From PWND01 sp964601515 (lineage in GTDB: Bacteria; Bacteroidota; Bacteroidia; Bacteroidales; UBA7960): a stretch of DNA of 58,884 nt. Below are positions 17,639-27,388 of the stretch, piece by piece. The stretch spans positions 1-58,884 of the forward strand of contig CAZRNU010000004.1 in assembly GCA_964601515.1 (NCBI GenBank), read 5' to 3'. The notes beneath the pieces are model-generated. The model was not told the DNA's origin. It did no database searches and worked only from the letters and a program-made list of their open reading frames with translations. The position numbers and the translations under genes were made by a program. How positions within the stretch are numbered: position 1 is the first letter of the stretch; each line of letters opens with the position of its first letter.

Positions 17639-19246
17639 GTGAAAAAGAACATTATACTTCTGGTAATTATTGCAATATCAGTTGCTCTAATAGGGCTTGT
17701 TGGCATACAACTATACTGGATAAGGAACGCTGTTGCGGTAAAAGAAGCAAACTTTGAAAGAGGTGTAGGGGAAGCTATTACTGCATCTATATATAAGTAT
17801 AACAAGATTATTCTGGCAAAGAAATTATTATATCAAGACAGACAAACTCAGCAAATTAAAGACATATTCTCCAACTTTGATTCTATAAATAATGGACAGG
17901 CACACAGACAAATTTCATCTGATAGCCAACAAGATATTCAAACTACTGATACAGCAATAATATCTATTGATGGCAGCTACTTCTTACATATTCATAAAAC
18001 ACCAGACAATGTTTCTAATAATCCGGAAGCAAACTATCTGAAGCAACCTTCAACACAAGAATTTCTTAAATCAGCCGGATATCTTCGACCACCTTTTAAC
18101 CAAGGAGATGAAGCTCAAAACCTAATAGAAAGAAGCAAAATTATTAACGAATTGCTTGAAGACATTTTTGCAGATGACGAAAACTATCGCCTATATGCTG
18201 AAATTAACAAATCCACATTAGACTCATTAATTAAAATTGAACTATCACACCAAGGAATTAATACCACCTTTGAATTTGGCATATACAATTCAGAAACTAA
18301 TAGTTTGACAAAAGAAAAAACAGGAAGATATACCGAAGAACTACTTAAAGATGGATACGTATTTAGTCTATTCCCCGGAACTATTTTCCACAACCCTGAA
18401 TACCTGATTGTATATTTCCCATCACAAAAACACTACATATTAGCACAAATGAATGCAATGTTAATTATTTCAACTGTGCTGATACTAGTTATTATTTTTT
18501 CATTTGGCTACACTATTTTCACAGTTTTCAGGCAGAAAAAACTTTCCTTGATGAAAAATGACTTCATAAACAATATGACTCATGAGCTAAAAACTCCTAT
18601 ATCAACAATTTCATTAGCTTGTCAGGCCTTATCAGACAAAGATGTTTTAAAATCCGAAAAGCTTTATCAAAACTATATTAACATTATTGACGAGGAAAAT
18701 CAGCGCTTGGAAATGATGGCGGAGAAAGTTCTGCAAACTGCATTACTGGAAAAAGGCAGATTAAAGCTTAATATGTCATATATCGACCTGCATGACATTT
18801 TAAATGAGGCGATTAAGAAGATTGGCTTACAAGTTCAACGCTCTAATGGTTCAATTATTAAAACCTTTAAGGCAAAGCAATCTGTAGTGAAAGTTGATAA
18901 GTTTCACGTAACAAATGTGTTTTTCAATTTACTTGATAATGCAAATAAATACACAGAAAGAAACCCTGAAATATTAGTTACAACCGAAAATAACTCTGAC
19001 GGAATTTTCGTTATCGTAAAGGATAATGGCATTGGCATTAGCAAAGCCCATCAGATTAAGGTTTTTGAGAACTTATACAGAATACCTACAGGCAATATTC
19101 ATAATGTTAAAGGATTCGGATTAGGATTAGCTTATGTGAAAAACATAATAGAGCTTCATGAAGGAGAGGTTTTTTTGGAAAGTGAAATAAAAAAAGGCAG
19201 CACATTTACAATTTTTGTACCTTTCGGCAACAATTCAAACCTTTAA
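17639..19246 (+). CDS. rprX: Sensor histidine kinase, RprX-like
   Basis: 535 residues from a GTG start codon. The N-terminal membrane segment is residues 4-28 (IILLVIIAISVALIGLVGIQ), then a periplasmic sensor region of about 240 residues with no recognised domain, a second membrane segment near 272-297, and cytoplasmic HisKA (phospho-acceptor His315 in THELKTP) and HATPase domains (N-box NVFFNLLDNANKY, DNGIGI, GFGLGLAYV). It should phosphorylate the response regulator encoded 45 bp downstream. The pair resembles RprX/RprY of Bacteroides fragilis. A -7-like TATTTTTG at 17603-17610 is a likely promoter element. Confidence 0.88.
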   Translation: MKKNIILLVIIAISVALIGLVGIQLYWIRNAVAVKEANFERGVGEAITASIYKYNKIILAKKLLYQDRQTQQIKDIFSNFDSINNGQAHRQISSDSQQDIQTTDTAIISIDGSYFLHIHKTPDNVSNNPEANYLKQPSTQEFLKSAGYLRPPFNQGDEAQNLIERSKIINELLEDIFADDENYRLYAEINKSTLDSLIKIELSHQGINTTFEFGIYNSETNSLTKEKTGRYTEELLKDGYVFSLFPGTIFHNPEYLIVYFPSQKHYILAQMNAMLIISTVLILVIIFSFGYTIFTVFRQKKLSLMKNDFINNMTHELKTPISTISLACQALSDKDVLKSEKLYQNYINIIDEENQRLEMMAEKVLQTALLEKGRLKLNMSYIDLHDILNEAIKKIGLQVQRSNGSIIKTFKAKQSVVKVDKFHVTNVFFNLLDNANKYTERNPEILVTTENNSDGIFVIVKDNGIGISKAHQIKVFENLYRIPTGNIHNVKGFGLGLAYVKNIIELHEGEVFLESEIKKGSTFTIFVPFGNNSNL

Positions 19247-19291
19247 AATTAATCATAAAAATATTAAATATAACCCCTAATATCATAAAAC

Positions 19292-19993
19292 ATGGAAAAC
19301 GAAAAAATGAAAATCCTGCTTGCAGAAGATGATCCAAACTTAGGCACAATTCTTAAAGCATACCTTGAAGCAAAAGGTTTTGGAGTAAAACTATTCATTA
19401 ACGGAGATGACGCATTAAAGGCTTTTCTTAAAGAGCCATTTGAGTTTTGCATTCTTGATGTTATGATGCCTATTAAGGATGGATTCACTCTTGCAAAGGA
19501 TATCCGAAGAATTGATAAAAATGTTCCTATATTATTTCTGACGGCAAAGAATATGCAAGAAGATGTTATTGAAGGCTTTAAGGTTGGCGCTGACGACTAT
19601 CTTACAAAGCCATTTAGCATGGAAGAACTTCTTTTAAGAATTAATGCAATTAGTAGAAGAGCTGTTCCTTCCAAAAACCAGGAAAGTTATAAAACTTTTT
19701 ATCATATCGGGAAATACACATTTGATTTTTCAAGGCAAGTACTTTCTATAGATGGAGAAGATCTCAAACTTACTTCCAAAGAATCTAGCCTTCTTAAAAT
19801 GCTTTGCGACAAAATGAATGATGTGCTAGACAGATCTTTGGCCTTAAAAAGGATTTGGCTTGATGATAATTACTTCAACGCAAGAAGCATGGACGTGTAT
19901 ATAGCAAAACTTCGCAAATATCTTAAAAAAGACCCGACTGTAGAACTGCTTAATGTTCACGGGAAAGGCTTTAAACTTATTGCAGGAGAATAG
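19292..19993 (+). CDS. rprY: OmpR-family response regulator, RprY-like
   Basis: 233 residues. The receiver domain has the acidic pair in LLAEDDPNLG, phospho-acceptor Asp56 in FCILDVMMP, the Thr in FLTAKN and the Lys in DDYLTKPFS. The C-terminal winged-helix DNA-binding domain starts near residue 135 and ends with NYFNARSMDVYIAKLRKYLK and NVHGKGFKLI, a tail very close to RprY of Bacteroides. Directly downstream of its kinase and surely co-transcribed. The regulon cannot be read from this window. Confidence 0.9.
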   Translation: MENEKMKILLAEDDPNLGTILKAYLEAKGFGVKLFINGDDALKAFLKEPFEFCILDVMMPIKDGFTLAKDIRRIDKNVPILFLTAKNMQEDVIEGFKVGADDYLTKPFSMEELLLRINAISRRAVPSKNQESYKTFYHIGKYTFDFSRQVLSIDGEDLKLTSKESSLLKMLCDKMNDVLDRSLALKRIWLDDNYFNARSMDVYIAKLRKYLKKDPTVELLNVHGKGFKLIAGE

Positions 19994-20031
19994 TTTTGTT
20001 GATTAATAAATAAGCAAGCCTTTTCTGTTAA

Positions 20032-21291
20032 ATGAATATTGCAGATAGAAAAATACATACCCTCTCAGAGCTTGCAGCCAGTATAAGAAGTGTAATTGAG
20101 AAGAATTACACTTCTTCTTATTGGGTAAAGGCAGAAATTGCAAAACTAAACCACTACCCAAGAAGCGGACATGCCTATCCGGAGCTAGTGGAAAAGAATA
20201 ATGACAAAGTTGTAGCACAATTTAGATCTACTATTTGGGCAAATGACTTCCGAGACATTAACAACATGTTTATTGAAGTTACGGGCGAACCACTAAAAGA
20301 TGGAATGGAAATTCTTTGTAGAATAACTGTTGGTTTTCATGCAATTTATGGCCTGTCTCTGACAATAGTTGAAATTGAACCATCTTACACTCTCGGACAA
20401 ATGGCATTGGAAAAAACCAAAACCATAGAGCAATTAAAACAAGAAGGAATTTTCAATAACAACAAGAAACTCTTTTTCCCTTTGCTGCCAATTAAAATTG
20501 CTGTTGTTTCGGTTGAAACAAGCAAAGGATATAATGATTACATCGAAATATTAAAAAGTTTTGAGAACAGATACAAATTGTTTAACAAGTTGTATCCTGC
20601 AATACTTCAAGGTGAACAAGCAATTAAAACAATACTTCAACAATTAAGAAACATTAAAAATGCTTCGGATATTTTCGATGTTGTTATCATAATACGAGGT
20701 GGTGGAGGTGATATTGGATTAAATTGTTACAACAACTACGACCTTGCGAAAGAATTAGCCAATTTCCCAATCCCTGTTATTACCGGAATTGGACACTCAA
20801 CAAATGAAACTGTTTGCGAAATGGTTAGTCATGTAAATAAAATTACTCCCACCGACGTAGCTTATTTCTTACTTGGATATTTTGAAGACTATTCGCAAAG
20901 AACTGATTATGCAAAACAGAAAGTAATTTCTCAATCCAGAAGAATAATAATGATTGAAGACCAAAAGATAAACCACACAGGAAAAGCATTAGCAAGAAGC
21001 TGTCAAAATATTAGCATAAATCATCATAACAAAATTTTATCTCTTACAAAATCTATTAAAACAGCATCTAACTCATTAATAAAATCTAATGCAAGTAAAA
21101 TAATGCTGTTTGAAAATCACATAAAGCTTACCGACCCAATAAATGTGCTAAAAAGAGGTTACTCTATAAGCAGCATTAATGGGAGAATTATAAAATCAAC
21201 AAAAGAATTATCAAGCGGGCAAACTGTTGTAACAAAATTATGTGACGGCAGTTTTGAAAGCATCATATCTAAAACAAATAAAAATGAATAA
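20032..21291 (+). CDS. xseA: Exodeoxyribonuclease VII large subunit
   Basis: 419 residues. N-terminal OB-fold (LSELAASIRSVIEKNYTSSY, WVKAEIAKLNHYPRSGHAYP) followed by the catalytic domain (IAVVSVETSKGYNDYIEILK, DVVIIIRGGGGDIGLNCYNN, PVITGIGHSTNETVCEMVSH, TPTDVAYFLL) and a coiled-coil C-terminus (VLKRGYSI). Cuts single-stranded DNA with several copies of XseB. Its end overlaps the xseB start by 8 bp. It starts 38 bp after the response-regulator gene, so read-through from that operon is possible. Confidence 0.95.
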   Translation: MNIADRKIHTLSELAASIRSVIEKNYTSSYWVKAEIAKLNHYPRSGHAYPELVEKNNDKVVAQFRSTIWANDFRDINNMFIEVTGEPLKDGMEILCRITVGFHAIYGLSLTIVEIEPSYTLGQMALEKTKTIEQLKQEGIFNNNKKLFFPLLPIKIAVVSVETSKGYNDYIEILKSFENRYKLFNKLYPAILQGEQAIKTILQQLRNIKNASDIFDVVIIIRGGGGDIGLNCYNNYDLAKELANFPIPVITGIGHSTNETVCEMVSHVNKITPTDVAYFLLGYFEDYSQRTDYAKQKVISQSRRIIMIEDQKINHTGKALARSCQNISINHHNKILSLTKSIKTASNSLIKSNASKIMLFENHIKLTDPINVLKRGYSISSINGRIIKSTKELSSGQTVVTKLCDGSFESIISKTNKNE

Positions 21292-21484
21292 AAAACAAAC
21301 TAGCTATTCTGAGGCTATCGAAGAGCTTGAAAACATTGTGGAAGAAATTGAAAGCGAGAATATCTCGGTTGATTTATTGTCTGAAAAAGTAAAAAGAGCA
21401 TCAGAACTAATAAAGATTTGCAAAGAAGCACTAAAAATTACTGATGAAGAAGTGAACAAAATATTGGAGGAATTGAACTCTTAA
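21284..21484 (+). CDS. xseB: Exodeoxyribonuclease VII small subunit
   Basis: 66 residues, typical length. The start at 21284 (MNKKQTSYSEAIEELENIVE) is preferred to an in-frame start at 21242 that would lie inside xseA. Helical hairpin sequence YSEAIEELENIVEEIESENI and VDLLSEKVKRASELIKIC is characteristic of XseB. Overlaps xseA by 8 bp, consistent with coupled translation of complex partners. Confidence 0.93.
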   Translation: MNKKQTSYSEAIEELENIVEEIESENISVDLLSEKVKRASELIKICKEALKITDEEVNKILEELNS

Positions 21485-21495
21485 TATTATTTTTG
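21464..21495 (+). promoter_or_regulatory. Probable promoter of the SPOR-domain gene
   Basis: -33 TTG (21464-21466) and -7 TATTTTTG (21488-21495) with a 21-bp spacer, overlapping the end of xseB and pointing to the gene at 21541. Confidence 0.4.
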
Positions 21496-21540
21496 CAAAC
21501 CACAAATAATATATTTATTGAAGTCAAGTTAAATTAGAAT

Positions 21541-21957
21541 ATGACAAAATATCTTGCAATTTTTTCTTTTTTCATAATAGCATCGCTATCATTGTTTGCT
21601 CAAAACACAGCAAATGAAAGCCGGTCGGTAGTTGTTCATGACCCACTTATTGAAAAACTTATTGAATTGCACAGAAATTCAAACATAAGAGAAAAGGGAA
21701 TTTCAGGTTACAGAGTTCATATTTATACCGATTCCGGAATTAGATCAAAATTACGTACCGATAATGCCAAGGCTGAGTTCGATGAGAAATACCCGGAGAT
21801 AAATTCCTATATTACTTACGACGAGCCAAACTACAGACTTAGAGTCGGAGATTTCAGAACAAGGCTGGATGCAACAAGATTTCTTCATCGAATCAGGAGA
21901 GAATACCCTGCAGCCTATATTGTTCCCGAAAGAATCAATTACCCTTCATTTGAATGA
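21541..21957 (+). CDS. Exported SPOR-domain protein
   Basis: 138 residues. Signal peptide MTKYLAIFSFFIIASLSLFA, then about 40 residues of linker and a SPOR-like peptidoglycan-binding domain (ISGYRVHIYTDSGIRSKLRT, YRLRVGDFRTRLDATRFLHR, YPAAYIVPERI). SPOR domains bind denuded glycan strands at division sites. Small stand-alone SPOR proteins like this are common in Bacteroidota; the exact role is unknown. A weak terminator-like hairpin follows at 21961-21991. Confidence 0.82.
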   Translation: MTKYLAIFSFFIIASLSLFAQNTANESRSVVVHDPLIEKLIELHRNSNIREKGISGYRVHIYTDSGIRSKLRTDNAKAEFDEKYPEINSYITYDEPNYRLRVGDFRTRLDATRFLHRIRREYPAAYIVPERINYPSFE

Positions 21958-21960
21958 AAC

Positions 21961-21991
21961 TGCCCGAGCAATAACAAATACTGCCCGGGCA
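21961..21991. terminator. Hairpin between the convergent SPOR and fbaA genes
   Basis: TGCCCGAGCA (21961-21970) pairs with TGCCCGGGCA (21982-21991), one mismatch, short loop. The T-run is weak, so this may be a terminator or only a stable hairpin between two converging genes. Confidence 0.5.
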
Positions 21992-22018
21992 ATTCACAAT
22001 AAATTCCGAACTTATTCT

Positions 22019-23098
22019 CTAATTTCTATCCATTGCATTTAAATCTTCAAACGCCTGGATTAGCCTTGCCTTCATTGTTTCTTCTCCTTTTCTCAGCCAA
22101 GCTCTTGGATCGTAGTATTTCTTATTCGGCTTATCATCGCCCTCAGGATTTCCTATTTGACCTTGCAAATATCCTTCGTTCTTTACGTAATAGTTTTTTA
22201 TACCTTCCCAATATGCCCATTGAGTATCGGTATCAATGTTCATTTTTATTACACCGTAAGAAATTGCTTCACGAATTTCTTCTCTGCTGGAGCCCGAACC
22301 TCCGTGGAATACGAAATCAACAGGCTTGTCTGAAGTATTAAACTTTTGCTTGATATAATCCTGTGAATTTTTAAGAATAACAGGCTCAAGCTTTACATTA
22401 CCCGGCTTATAAACTCCGTGCACATTACCAAATGATGCAGCAATGGTAAACTTATTTGAAACGCTGCTAAGTGCCTGATACATTTTTGCAACCTCTTCCG
22501 GCTGTGTATATAATCTAGAACTTTCAATGCCAGTGTTGTCAACACCATCTTCTTCTCCACCGGTAACCCCAAGCTCAACTTCAAGAGTTATTCCAAGCTT
22601 GTTCATTCTATCCATATACTTTTTACAAATTTCAATGTTTTCTTCCAATGATTCTTCACTTAAGTCTAACATATGAGAGCTGTACAAAGGCTTTCCGAAT
22701 GCTTTATAATGCTTTTCACTTGCATCCAGCAATCCGTCAATCCATGGAAGTAGTTTTTTTGCAGCATGGTCTGTATGAAGAATTACTCTTACACCATATT
22801 CTTTTGCTAACAGATCAATGTGATACGCTCCCGATATTGCACCTATAATAGTAGCCTTTTGATTATCGTTTGGCAAAGATTTGCCTGCATAAAACTGTGC
22901 ACCACCATTTGAAAACTGAATAATTACAGGCGAATTTGCCTCTTTTGCAGCTTCCATAACAGCATTTACAGAGTTTGTTCCTATAACATTTACCGCAGGT
23001 AATGCAAAATGCTGAGCTTTTGCAATTCGGAATATCTCCTGCACATCATTACCCGTTACTAATCCGGGTTGAATATGACCAAAATTTTTTACTGACAT
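22019..23098 (-). CDS. fbaA: Class II fructose-bisphosphate aldolase
   Basis: 359 residues, class IIA length. Zinc-site histidines and catalytic Asp are in VRVILHTDHAAKKLLPW; VELGVTGGEEDGVDN, NVHGVYKPGN and VDFVFHGGSGSSREEI carry the remaining metal and phosphate contacts, and NIDTDTQWAYWEGI is the conserved C-terminal block. Splits or forms fructose 1,6-bisphosphate in glycolysis and gluconeogenesis. Monocistronic. A -7-like TAAATTTG lies at 23156-23149, but no clear -33. Confidence 0.96.
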   Translation of the reverse strand: MSVKNFGHIQPGLVTGNDVQEIFRIAKAQHFALPAVNVIGTNSVNAVMEAAKEANSPVIIQFSNGGAQFYAGKSLPNDNQKATIIGAISGAYHIDLLAKEYGVRVILHTDHAAKKLLPWIDGLLDASEKHYKAFGKPLYSSHMLDLSEESLEENIEICKKYMDRMNKLGITLEVELGVTGGEEDGVDNTGIESSRLYTQPEEVAKMYQALSSVSNKFTIAASFGNVHGVYKPGNVKLEPVILKNSQDYIKQKFNTSDKPVDFVFHGGSGSSREEIREAISYGVIKMNIDTDTQWAYWEGIKNYYVKNEGYLQGQIGNPEGDDKPNKKYYDPRAWLRKGEETMKARLIQAFEDLNAMDRN

Positions 23099-23349
23099 AA
23101 CACCTTACTTTAATATGAATAATTTTATGATTTTTTTTGCGACAACTACAAATTTAAAGTTTTTTATACACAATTCACAGTAACAATTTTAGAATTTTCT
23201 AAAGACTTGAATGTTTGAGAAAACAATTGTTTATTGAGTGCTCACAGTAAATAAATTGATTAATTTTATGTCCTGAAAAAACAAGAATATTAAAATTCTT
23301 GCGTTACAGAATAAACTATTCTATATCCATTAACCAATTATCAAATAAA

Positions 23350-24210
23350 ATGAAAAAGAACATTTTAATAATTCTGATTGCAATTTCAATGATTGCATGT
23401 CAGGGTGTTAGCAAAGAAGAACACGAAAAACTACTAAGTGAGAAAGAAATTCTTGAAGATGAAATAAAGGAAAGAGACAACTCACTTAATGAATTCTTTT
23501 CCACATTAAACAACATTGAGGAAAATCTAGCCATTATTAAATCAAAAGAAAACATCATCTCAAAAGAAACCTCCAGAAGTCTTGAAGGTAGAGATAATGT
23601 TAGAGATCGAATTAATGAAGACATTATGCTTATAGGTGATTTAATGGAGAAAAACCGACAACTTATTGTTAAGCTTAATCAAAATCTGAAAAAATCAAAT
23701 GCCAGAGTTCAAGAATTGGAGAATATGGTTGCTAGACTTACCGAACAGCTAGAAGAAAAAGAGATAGAGATTTCTGTATTAAAAGATGAGCTTGCAAAAT
23801 TAAATCTGAAAGTAGATTTCCTTACTACTAAAATCGACGACCTTGAAGTAGAGAAAAAAGAAAAAGACAAACAAATTGACCAGAAAGTATCAGAATTAAA
23901 TACCGCCTTTTATGCAATTGGCTCTCGCAAAGAACTTACTGATCAGAAAATTATTTCAAGGGAAGGCGGTTTTCTTGGCTTAGGAAAAACGTCTGTACTT
24001 CAACCTGATTTTGACACTTCTTATTTTACAAAAGTTGATATAACTAAAACACCTCAAATAACAATTGTAGGAAAAAATCCAAAGCTGGTTACTAGCCACC
24101 CAACAGAAGCATACTCTATGAGAAAAGATGGAGAAATTCATTATTTGGATATTAAAAATCACGAAAGGTTTTGGAGTGCTTCCAAGTATCTTGTAATTAT
24201 GATTGAATAA
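23350..24210 (+). CDS. Coiled-coil lipoprotein
   Basis: The start at 23350 gives a lipoprotein signal MKKNILIILIAISMIAC with lipid-attachment Cys17; the longer in-frame start at 23299 is unlikely. Residues about 20-195 are a near-continuous coiled coil rich in Glu, Lys and Leu (KEEHEKLLSEKEILEDEIKE, RVQELENMVARLTEQLEEKE). The last 90 residues (GGFLGLGKTSVLQPDFDTSY, TKTPQITIVGKNPKLVTSHP, KYLVIMIE) form a compact domain I do not recognise by name, seen in Bacteroidota proteins of unknown function. It probably sits in an envelope membrane and reaches across the periplasm. A strong terminator follows. Confidence 0.8.
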   Translation: MKKNILIILIAISMIACQGVSKEEHEKLLSEKEILEDEIKERDNSLNEFFSTLNNIEENLAIIKSKENIISKETSRSLEGRDNVRDRINEDIMLIGDLMEKNRQLIVKLNQNLKKSNARVQELENMVARLTEQLEEKEIEISVLKDELAKLNLKVDFLTTKIDDLEVEKKEKDKQIDQKVSELNTAFYAIGSRKELTDQKIISREGGFLGLGKTSVLQPDFDTSYFTKVDITKTPQITIVGKNPKLVTSHPTEAYSMRKDGEIHYLDIKNHERFWSASKYLVIMIE

Positions 24211-24251
24211 TATTTTTAGGAATTTAGTTCAAAGTTTTTTTATAGTTTTGC

Positions 24252-24293
24252 GCTGCGTAAGATTATTAATTGAATAATCTTACGCAGCTATTT
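24252..24293 (+). terminator. 16-bp perfect hairpin between the lipoprotein gene and asnS
   Basis: GCTGCGTAAGATTATT (24252-24267), loop AATTG, AATAATCTTACGCAGC (24273-24288), then TATTTTTATAG. Reads as an intrinsic terminator of the lipoprotein gene. A -7-like TAGTTTTG at 24243-24250 just upstream raises the alternative that it forms the 5' end of the asnS mRNA. Confidence 0.75.
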
Positions 24294-24321
24294 TTATAGT
24301 ATCAAATTTAACAACAAACAA

Positions 24322-25719
24322 ATGAAAAGAAGCATCATCAAAGACCTTTTAAAAGAGGGAGGCAAGTTTGTAAACCAACAGGTAAATATTCAGGGATGGG
24401 TAAGAACTAAGAGAGGAAATAAAAATGTAGCATTTATTGAAGTAAATGATGGCTCAATAATACATAATATTCAGGTTGTTGTTGATTTAGCTGCATTTAA
24501 TGACGAAGCAACAATGAAAAAAATCTCTACCGGAGCATGTATTTCAGCTACGGGCGAACTTGTTGCCTCACAAGGCCAGGGACAAGCATTTGAGATTCTT
24601 GGAAAATCTATAGAAGTATATGGAGAAGCCGATCCTGAAAAATACCCTTTACAGAAAAAAGGTCACACATTAGAGTTTTTAAGGGAAATAGCACACCTAA
24701 GACCAAGAACCAATACTTTCGGGGCAATTCTTAGGATGCGACATGCATTATCATTTGCAATTCATAAGTTTTACAACGAAAATGGATTCTATTATTTACA
24801 TACTCCAATTATTACCGGATCAGATTGCGAAGGCGCCGGAGCAATGTTTAGAGTTACAACACTTGATTTAACAAACCTTCCAAAAACACCTGAAGGAAAA
24901 ATAGATTATTCTCAGGATTTCTTTGGAAAAGAAACCAACCTAACAGTTAGCGGACAATTGGAAGGTGAACTTGGGGCTATGGCATTGTCAAATGTTTATA
25001 CCTTCGGACCAACCTTCAGGGCAGAAAATTCTAACACAACAAGACACCTAGCCGAATTCTGGATGATAGAACCTGAAATGGCTTTCTATGATATTAACGA
25101 TAATATGGACCTTGCTGAAAGGTTTTTAAAATATCTAATTTCATACATATTGGAAAACTGCAAAGATGACCTTGAGTTTTTGCAAAAGATGTATGACAAT
25201 GAACTGATTGAAAGGCTGAACTTTGTTGTAAACAACACTTTTGAAAGGCTTACATATACTGAGGCTATAGACATCCTTGTAAAATCAGGACAAACTTTCG
25301 AATTCCCCGTTAAATGGGGTGTAGATTTACAGTCGGAACATGAAAGATATCTTGTTGAAAAACACTTTAAAAAACCTGTTATTCTTACAAATTACCCAAA
25401 AGACATTAAAGCATTCTACATGAAGCTTAATGATGACGGAAAAACTGTAAGAGCTATGGATGTTTTATTCCCAAAAATTGGAGAAATTATTGGCGGGTCG
25501 CAAAGAGAAGAAAATTACGATAAATTACTCGGCAGAATTAAGGAAATGGGAATTCATGAAAATGATGTATGGTGGTATCTGGAAACGAGAAAATTTGGGA
25601 CAGCACCACATAGTGGATTCGGGTTAGGTTTTGAAAGGCTGATGCTCTTCATTTCCGGAATGGGAAATATTAGAGATGTTATTCCATTCCCAAGAACACC
25701 TCAAAATGCAGATTTTTAA
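24322..25719 (+). CDS. asnS: Asparaginyl-tRNA synthetase
   Basis: 465 residues. N-terminal OB anticodon-binding domain (VNIQGWVRTKRGNKNVAFIE) and class II catalytic core: motif 2 FGPTFRAENSNTTRHLAEFW, MIEPEMAF, motif 3 GFGLGFERLMLFISGMGNIR with the C-terminal DVIPFPRTP. These are specific to AsnRS rather than AspRS. Charges tRNA-Asn in the cytoplasm. Full length and intact; separated from its neighbours by a terminator upstream and 157 bp downstream. Confidence 0.96.
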   Translation: MKRSIIKDLLKEGGKFVNQQVNIQGWVRTKRGNKNVAFIEVNDGSIIHNIQVVVDLAAFNDEATMKKISTGACISATGELVASQGQGQAFEILGKSIEVYGEADPEKYPLQKKGHTLEFLREIAHLRPRTNTFGAILRMRHALSFAIHKFYNENGFYYLHTPIITGSDCEGAGAMFRVTTLDLTNLPKTPEGKIDYSQDFFGKETNLTVSGQLEGELGAMALSNVYTFGPTFRAENSNTTRHLAEFWMIEPEMAFYDINDNMDLAERFLKYLISYILENCKDDLEFLQKMYDNELIERLNFVVNNTFERLTYTEAIDILVKSGQTFEFPVKWGVDLQSEHERYLVEKHFKKPVILTNYPKDIKAFYMKLNDDGKTVRAMDVLFPKIGEIIGGSQREENYDKLLGRIKEMGIHENDVWWYLETRKFGTAPHSGFGLGFERLMLFISGMGNIRDVIPFPRTPQNADF

Positions 25720-25876
25720 AACACAATTTAATTATTGTATTGATTTTTAGATATATATATGTGACATGACAAATTTTTCACATCTATTGATATTAGTCAT
25801 TTTCAACCTGGTTTTGTATTGTTTTTTTTATTAACTTGGTATCATATTTATCTAGTTGGACAAAAAGTAATTCTCT

Positions 25877-27388
25877 ATGCTAAAGCAGACTTTACAGCAA
25901 AAAATGTTGCAAAAACTATCCCCGCAGCAAATTCAACTTATGAAACTGCTTCAGGTACCCACTGCTATGCTGGAACAAAGAATAAAACAAGAAATTGAGG
26001 AAAACCCTGCATTAGAAGAAGGTGAAGAAACAGATGAATTCGAAGATCTTAACATAGATAATTCTGAAGAGTTTGAAGCTACTCTTGACAGTGATTCAGA
26101 GAATGAGGATACTGATGAGTTCTCTGAAACCGAAATCGATTCTGATAATGAATTTGACATAACCGACTATATTGAAGAAGACGACACTCCTCTTTATAAA
26201 CTTACTATTAACAATACAAGCCCCGACGAGGAAAGAAAAGATATACCCTATTCAGCCGGGATTAGCTTTAACGACATGTTAACGTCTCAGCTTGGCTTGA
26301 AAAAACTTAGTGAAAGAGAATATAATATTGCATCCGTTATTGTTGGAAACATAGATGATTCAGGCTATTTACAGAGAAGCGTTGACGCACTGGTGGATGA
26401 TCTTGCATTTTCTCAAAACATTGAAACTAATACTGAAGAAATTCTCAGACTGCTTCAAATAATCCAAGAATTCGACCCCGCCGGTGTTGGCGCTAGAGAT
26501 TTGCAAGAATGCCTATTGATTCAACTAAAGAGAAAATCTAACAGAACTCCCGAAATCGAAAATGCAATTCTTTTAATTGAAAAGAGCTTTGAAAGCTTTA
26601 CAAAAAAACATTTCGATAAAATCAAGCAACGACACAACTTTTCTGATGAAGAGCTAAAATGTGCAATTGATGAAGTATTAAAACTAAACCCAAAGCCCGG
26701 CAACTCTATTGTTGAAACTCAAAAGCTTACACATTATATTGTTCCGGATTTTACAATCACAACCTATGATAATCAGCTGGAGCTTACTTTAAATTCTCGA
26801 AACGCTCCTGAGCTAAGGATAAATCGCACATATGCCGAAATGCTTGAAACGATGGCTGAAAAAAAATCAAAGGCCGATAAGCGACAAAAAGAAGCCTTGA
26901 TGTTTGTAAAACAAAAGCTCGATGGTGCAAGATGGTTTATTGATGCAATAAAACAAAGACAGAATACTCTGATGGTTACCATGGAAGCGATAATGGAATA
27001 TCAAAAAGAGTTCTTTCTTACCGGAGATGAAACAAAACTAAAACCAATGATTTTGAAAGATATTTCAGAAATTGTTGGACTTGATATCTCAACAATATCA
27101 AGGGTTGCAAATTCTAAATATATTCAAACGCCATATGGAACTTACCTTTTAAAGTACTTTTTTTCTGAATCATTACAAAACGATGCAGGGGAAGAAGTAT
27201 CGACTAGAGAAGTGAAGAAAATTCTTGAAGAATGCATTGGAGAAGAAAACAAAAAGAAACCACTTACCGACGAAGAGCTAGCTGCAATACTTAAAGAAAA
27301 GGGCTACAATATCGCAAGACGAACTGTGGCAAAATATCGCGAACAACTAGATATCCCGGTGGCAAGGTTAAGAAAAGAGCTGAATTAA
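25877..27388 (+). CDS. rpoN: RNA polymerase sigma-54 factor
   Basis: 503 residues. Region I is Gln/Leu rich (LKQTLQQKMLQKLSPQQIQL) and contacts activators; region II is very acidic (residues about 45-105). The core-binding domain follows (LSEREYNIASVIVGNIDDSG, FDPAGVGARDLQECLLIQLK), then the DNA-binding domain with the RpoN box ARRTVAKYREQLDIPVARLR at the end. It needs AAA+ enhancer-binding activators, none of which is encoded here. Stop and start overlap by one base with the downstream membrane-protein gene (TAATG). Confidence 0.95.
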   Translation: MLKQTLQQKMLQKLSPQQIQLMKLLQVPTAMLEQRIKQEIEENPALEEGEETDEFEDLNIDNSEEFEATLDSDSENEDTDEFSETEIDSDNEFDITDYIEEDDTPLYKLTINNTSPDEERKDIPYSAGISFNDMLTSQLGLKKLSEREYNIASVIVGNIDDSGYLQRSVDALVDDLAFSQNIETNTEEILRLLQIIQEFDPAGVGARDLQECLLIQLKRKSNRTPEIENAILLIEKSFESFTKKHFDKIKQRHNFSDEELKCAIDEVLKLNPKPGNSIVETQKLTHYIVPDFTITTYDNQLELTLNSRNAPELRINRTYAEMLETMAEKKSKADKRQKEALMFVKQKLDGARWFIDAIKQRQNTLMVTMEAIMEYQKEFFLTGDETKLKPMILKDISEIVGLDISTISRVANSKYIQTPYGTYLLKYFFSESLQNDAGEEVSTREVKKILEECIGEENKKKPLTDEELAAILKEKGYNIARRTVAKYREQLDIPVARLRKELN

